Source of the DNA: Oceanospirillaceae bacterium
GTDB lineage: Bacteria > Pseudomonadota > Gammaproteobacteria > Pseudomonadales > Balneatricaceae
Assembly: GCA_013215445.1 (NCBI GenBank)
Contig: JABSRA010000006.1
Coordinates: forward strand, 1-64,000
Length of the DNA stretch: 64,000 nt
Direction: 5' to 3'
Shown here: positions 61,066 through 64,000 of the stretch, one piece after another
Layout: each line of letters begins with the position of its first letter
Position numbering within the stretch: the first letter of the stretch is position 1
The notes under the pieces: generated by a model
Told to the model about the DNA's origin: nothing
Database searches by the model: none
The model's input: only the letters and a program-made list of their open reading frames with translations
Translations under genes and position numbers: made by a program

Positions 61066-62085
61066 TCAGGCCTCCAGGCTCTTTTGAATATCCAGGGCAA
61101 CATCTACAATCATATCCTCCTGCCCTCCCACCATGCGTCGCGCTCCCAGCTCCATAAGTATATCCCGGACATCGACACCGTAGGTCTGCGAGGCTTTTTC
61201 AGCGTGGCGCAGAAAACTTGAGTACACTCCCGCGTAACCTAGGGACAAACTCTCCCGGTCAACACGTACCGGTCGATCTTGCAGCGGTCGCACTAAATCT
61301 TCCGCCGCATCCATTAACTTAAACAAGTCACAGCCGGTCTCCCAATCCATACGATCGGCCACTGCGATTAAGGCCTCTAATGGCGCATTGCCCGCACCGG
61401 CACCCATTCCGGCCAGCGAGGCGTCAACCCGAGTGGCTCCCTCTTCGATAGCGACGATTGAATTGGCTACCCCTAAGGATAGATTGTGGTGAGCATGGAT
61501 ACCCACTTGGGTGGTCGGATCAAGGGCATCACGCAAGCTGCGAATGCGATCGCGGACGCCGTTCATGGTTAGCGCGCCGCCAGAGTCGGTCACATAAACA
61601 CAGTGCGCACCGAAAGACTCCATTAGCTTGGCCTGCTTTACCAGAGATTGATGGTCGTTCATATGCGCCATCATCAGAAAACCGCTAACATCCATACCCA
61701 TGTTGCGGGCGTGTTCGATATGCTGCCTGGAAATATCCGCCTCGGTACAGTGAGTAGCCACGCGTACCGAGCGAACTCCTGCTGCATATGCCCGCTGTAA
61801 ATCTTCGATGGTGCCAATGCCGGGAATCAGCAGCGTGGTCAATACCGCGTGTTCAAGAACCTCAGACACCGCCGAAATCCATTCCACATCGGTATGCAGC
61901 CCGAAGCCGTAATTAAAACTGGAGCCGGCCAGACCGTCACCGTGGGCGACTTCGATAGCATCAACCTTGGCCTCGTCCAGGGCTTTGGCAATGGATACCA
62001 TTTGTTCTACCGTGTACTGATGACCCATAGGGTGCATCCCGTCACGCAAGGTTACATCCTGAATATAGATTTTTTTCTGATTCAT
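61066..62085 (-). CDS. dmpG: 4-hydroxy-2-oxovalerate aldolase
   Basis: 339 residues, HMGL-like barrel. Catalytic and metal residues: [18 protein letters not shown] (Arg, Asp), [14 protein letters not shown], and [13 protein letters not shown] with the two metal-binding His. It splits 4-hydroxy-2-oxovalerate into pyruvate and acetaldehyde and channels the aldehyde to DmpF. It overlaps dmpF by 4 bases (ATGA), in keeping with the stable DmpF-DmpG complex. Confidence 0.96.
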   Translation of the reverse strand: MNQKKIYIQDVTLRDGMHPMGHQYTVEQMVSIAKALDEAKVDAIEVAHGDGLAGSSFNYGFGLHTDVEWISAVSEVLEHAVLTTLLIPGIGTIEDLQRAYAAGVRSVRVATHCTEADISRQHIEHARNMGMDVSGFLMMAHMNDHQSLVKQAKLMESFGAHCVYVTDSGGALTMNGVRDRIRSLRDALDPTTQVGIHAHHNLSLGVANSIVAIEEGATRVDASLAGMGAGAGNAPLEALIAVADRMDWETGCDLFKLMDAAEDLVRPLQDRPVRVDRESLSLGYAGVYSSFLRHAEKASQTYGVDVRDILMELGARRMVGGQEDMIVDVALDIQKSLEA

Positions 62086-63023
62086 TGCTCTTGCTCCCCT
62101 GTCCGCAACGCCACTATTCTCTCCGCCGCCTTAAGCGCTGCTGATGTCATAATATCTAAGTTGCCTGCGTAAGCGGGCAGGTAGTGCCCAGCGCCTTCAA
62201 CCTCGAGAAACACAGTCACCTTAAGCCCGGTCGCCAACTGATCACTCCCTGGGAGGCGAATCGCCTTATCTAAACCAACATCTTCAAACTGCACTTCCTG
62301 CTTGAGGCGATATCCAGGTACGTAACTGCGAACTTCCTCCACCATCGCGGCAATTGAGTCTCGAATTGCCTGTCGATCAGTGGTTTCTGCCAGTGCATAA
62401 ACAGTATCACGCATCACCATGGGTGGCTCAGCTGGATTGAGGATGATAATTGCCTTGCCTCTTTGAGCACCACCAACGGTTTCAATGGCCCGCGAAGTGG
62501 TTTCAGTAAATTCATCGATATTGGCGCGGGTGCCAGGACCGGCAGAACGCGACGCGATGGAAGCGACAATTTCCGCGTAAGGTACTGATGCTACTCGACT
62601 GATTGCGGCGACAATGGGAATCGTTGCCTGCCCACCGCAGGTGACCATGTTGATGTTTTTGGCATTTAGGTGGCTTTCAAGATTAACTGGGGGGATCACA
62701 AATGGACCCAGCGCCGCCGGCGTAAGGTCCACTACTTGTTTACCGTCCTGTTGCAGCACACGGTCATGCTGCACATGAGCCTTGGCTGATGTAGCGTCAA
62801 AGACAATATCAATCTCGGGATAAACAGGTAATTGACGCAGTCCCTCCAAGCCTAGATGAGTGGTGACAACGCCAAGGCTCCGCGCCCGTGCCAGACCTTC
62901 AGAGTCTGGATCGATACCGACCATCGCGCCCATTTCCAGCGTCTCTGACTTGCGAATAACCTTAATCATCAGATCAGTGCCAATATTTCCTGAGCCGATG
63001 ATAGCTACCTTTTTTTTGTTCAT
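62082..63023 (-). CDS. dmpF: Acetaldehyde dehydrogenase (acylating)
   Basis: 313 residues. NAD-binding motif [19 protein letters not shown], then [16 protein letters not shown] and the catalytic Cys129 in [19 protein letters not shown]. It converts channelled acetaldehyde plus CoA to acetyl-CoA. It precedes and overlaps dmpG. Family identity is very clear. Confidence 0.97.
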   Translation of the reverse strand: MNKKKVAIIGSGNIGTDLMIKVIRKSETLEMGAMVGIDPDSEGLARARSLGVVTTHLGLEGLRQLPVYPEIDIVFDATSAKAHVQHDRVLQQDGKQVVDLTPAALGPFVIPPVNLESHLNAKNINMVTCGGQATIPIVAAISRVASVPYAEIVASIASRSAGPGTRANIDEFTETTSRAIETVGGAQRGKAIIILNPAEPPMVMRDTVYALAETTDRQAIRDSIAAMVEEVRSYVPGYRLKQEVQFEDVGLDKAIRLPGSDQLATGLKVTVFLEVEGAGHYLPAYAGNLDIMTSAALKAAERIVALRTGEQEQ

Positions 63024-63053
63024 AACAGCAGTACTCTTCGTATAAATTCAGTT

Positions 63054-63857
63054 TCAAACAGCGGAAAAGGAAGCGCGAACGCTACCTAATCCAGAAATTC
63101 TGGCGGTGTAGGTTTGACCGGCCTCAACTTTCACCATAGGTCCCAACGCGCCCGAGAGGATAATATCACCAGCCCGCAAATGGCGGTTACGCAACGCCAT
63201 TTCACGGGCCAGCCAAGTCACTGCGTTGATCGGATTGCCCAGACATGCAGCGCCCGCCCCCGTCGAGACGACTTCACCTTGAACTTCCATGCTCATGCCA
63301 CATAAGCGGCTATCAAAATCAGCTAATGAGCGCTTTTGATTACCGAGCACAAACAGCCCAGATGAAGCGTTGTCGGCGATGGTATCGACGATATTTATAT
63401 CCCAATCCTTAATCCGCGAACCGACGATTTCAAGTGCGGGAAGGACGTAATCAATGGCGCTGATGACATCTGCAGTGGTAGGTTCGTCCATCAACAGATC
63501 GCGGCTGAGGATAAACGCTACTTCCGCCTCGATTTTTGGTTGCTGTACACGATCCATGCTAATCATCTCACCATCAGCTATGGCCATATCGGCAAACAGC
63601 ATGCCGAAATCAGGCTGATCGACACCCAGCTGTGCTTGAACCACTTTAGAGGTCAGGCCAATCTTACGACCGACCAATCGGCGCCCGCTTTCAAGTGCCT
63701 TGATAGTATTGATTTCCTGCACTGCGTAGGCTGCATCTAGATCCAGCTCGGGAAGTTCATCCCTGACCGGCGAGCAGGGCTTGCGCTGCTCGGTTGCCAC
63801 ATACAGTTTACGTGCCGCCGACTCTACTGCGGTCTCATTTATAAAGGAGTCAGACAT
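63054..63857 (-). CDS. dmpE: 2-oxopent-4-enoate hydratase
   Basis: 267 residues, same superfamily as the decarboxylase. Markers: GRRLVGRKIGLTSKVVQAQLGVDQPDFG, PKIEAEVAFILSRDL and EIVGSRIKDWDINIVDTIADNASSGLFVLG. The GRKIGLTSKxxQxQLGVxxPDFG pattern is that of the hydratase (DmpE/MhpD). It adds water to 2-oxopent-4-enoate. It is 30 bases upstream of dmpF and 10 bases after the partial transporter gene. Confidence 0.93.
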   Translation of the reverse strand: MSDSFINETAVESAARKLYVATEQRKPCSPVRDELPELDLDAAYAVQEINTIKALESGRRLVGRKIGLTSKVVQAQLGVDQPDFGMLFADMAIADGEMISMDRVQQPKIEAEVAFILSRDLLMDEPTTADVISAIDYVLPALEIVGSRIKDWDINIVDTIADNASSGLFVLGNQKRSLADFDSRLCGMSMEVQGEVVSTGAGAACLGNPINAVTWLAREMALRNRHLRAGDIILSGALGPMVKVEAGQTYTARISGLGSVRASFSAV

Positions 63858-63867
63858 TGTTATACCT

Positions 63868-64000
63868 CATATTAATTGTGCGAAGATAATGGAGCCACCC
63901 GCCACTAGGGGACTGAACAGGGCGTAGGGCCAATTCAACTGCCAAGCCATCTTAAAAGGTGACAAATTGGCAGCACGGGCAAGGATACTGATCGGTACTG
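63868..64000 (-). CDS. C-terminal end of an integral membrane transporter, partial
   Basis: The last 43 codons of a frame entering from the right edge, read as VPISILARAANLSPFKMAWQLNWPYALFSPLVAGGSIIFAQLI and a stop at 63868-63870. It looks like the last two membrane segments of a secondary transporter. The family is not clear from so short a piece. It is only 10 bases upstream of dmpE, so it likely belongs to the same operon and may import an aromatic compound. Confidence 0.6.

Overview
The window reads as a chromosomal segment of a marine or aquatic gammaproteobacterium of roughly average GC. The reasons are a complete minCDE operon, a TrpR-type repressor with a trp-like operator, a Zur-type zinc box in front of a zrg-like zinc uptake operon, a ChiS-type chitin sensor beside a chitobiose uptake and hydrolysis locus, TRAP and TTT transporters, and a meta-cleavage (catechol) lower pathway. 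No rRNA, tRNA or CRISPR array was seen. The species cannot be named from the sequence.

Layout. 1-4.1 kb: a Bmp/Nup-type nucleoside ABC transporter (last gene cut by the window edge). 4.3-7.9 kb: a zrg-like zinc uptake operon preceded by a near-perfect Zur box. 8.1-9.9 kb: minCDE. 10.4-16 kb: a small XRE-2TM regulator, a decayed metallo-hydrolase, a nitrilase/LysR divergent pair, an EamA exporter and a transglutaminase-like protein. 16.5-19.7 kb: tctCBA. 20-24.7 kb: a membrane diguanylate cyclase, a pseudoazurin with a Fur-like box, and a response regulator with GGDEF and EAL domains. 25-27.3 kb: trpR-trpE-trpG with a self-operator next to the start codon.

27.4-36.5 kb: a 9-kb catabolic islet (TPP-dependent 2-oxoacid enzyme, FadR-type GntR regulator, beta-hydroxyacid dehydrogenase, TRAP transporter in the order P-M-Q, NIPSNAP protein) bracketed by long inverted repeats of about 95% identity in their core. 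Two copies of an unusual operator palindrome tie the two divergent arms to one regulator.

36.5-38 kb: a RelB/ParE-type toxin-antitoxin pair between two direct copies of a double-hairpin repeat. 38-51.2 kb: a chitobiose locus (peptide-type ABC transporter, NagZ, ChiS-like hybrid kinase, cytoplasmic GH20 hexosaminidase). 51.5-54.6 kb: a GGDEF/EAL gene bracketed by direct repeats that contain a decayed copy of its own 3' end plus the same double-hairpin repeat. 54.8-56.8 kb: a decayed sigma-54 activator gene split by a complete IS3-family element with a 3-bp target duplication. 57-58.7 kb: a SulP transporter. 59-63.9 kb: a meta-cleavage lower pathway operon (hydratase, acetaldehyde dehydrogenase, aldolase, decarboxylase, tautomerase) ending in a beta-hydroxyacid dehydrogenase, with a partial membrane transporter upstream.

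The most unusual signal is the dispersed, modular repeat family between 27 and 55 kb. Its copies share a GGGACAGGC-like head, several share a tail ending in GTATTGCCGCCGGAGC, and the middle is variable. Copies occur in pairs, each pair bracketing one accessory unit (catabolic islet, toxin-antitoxin pair, GGDEF/EAL gene).
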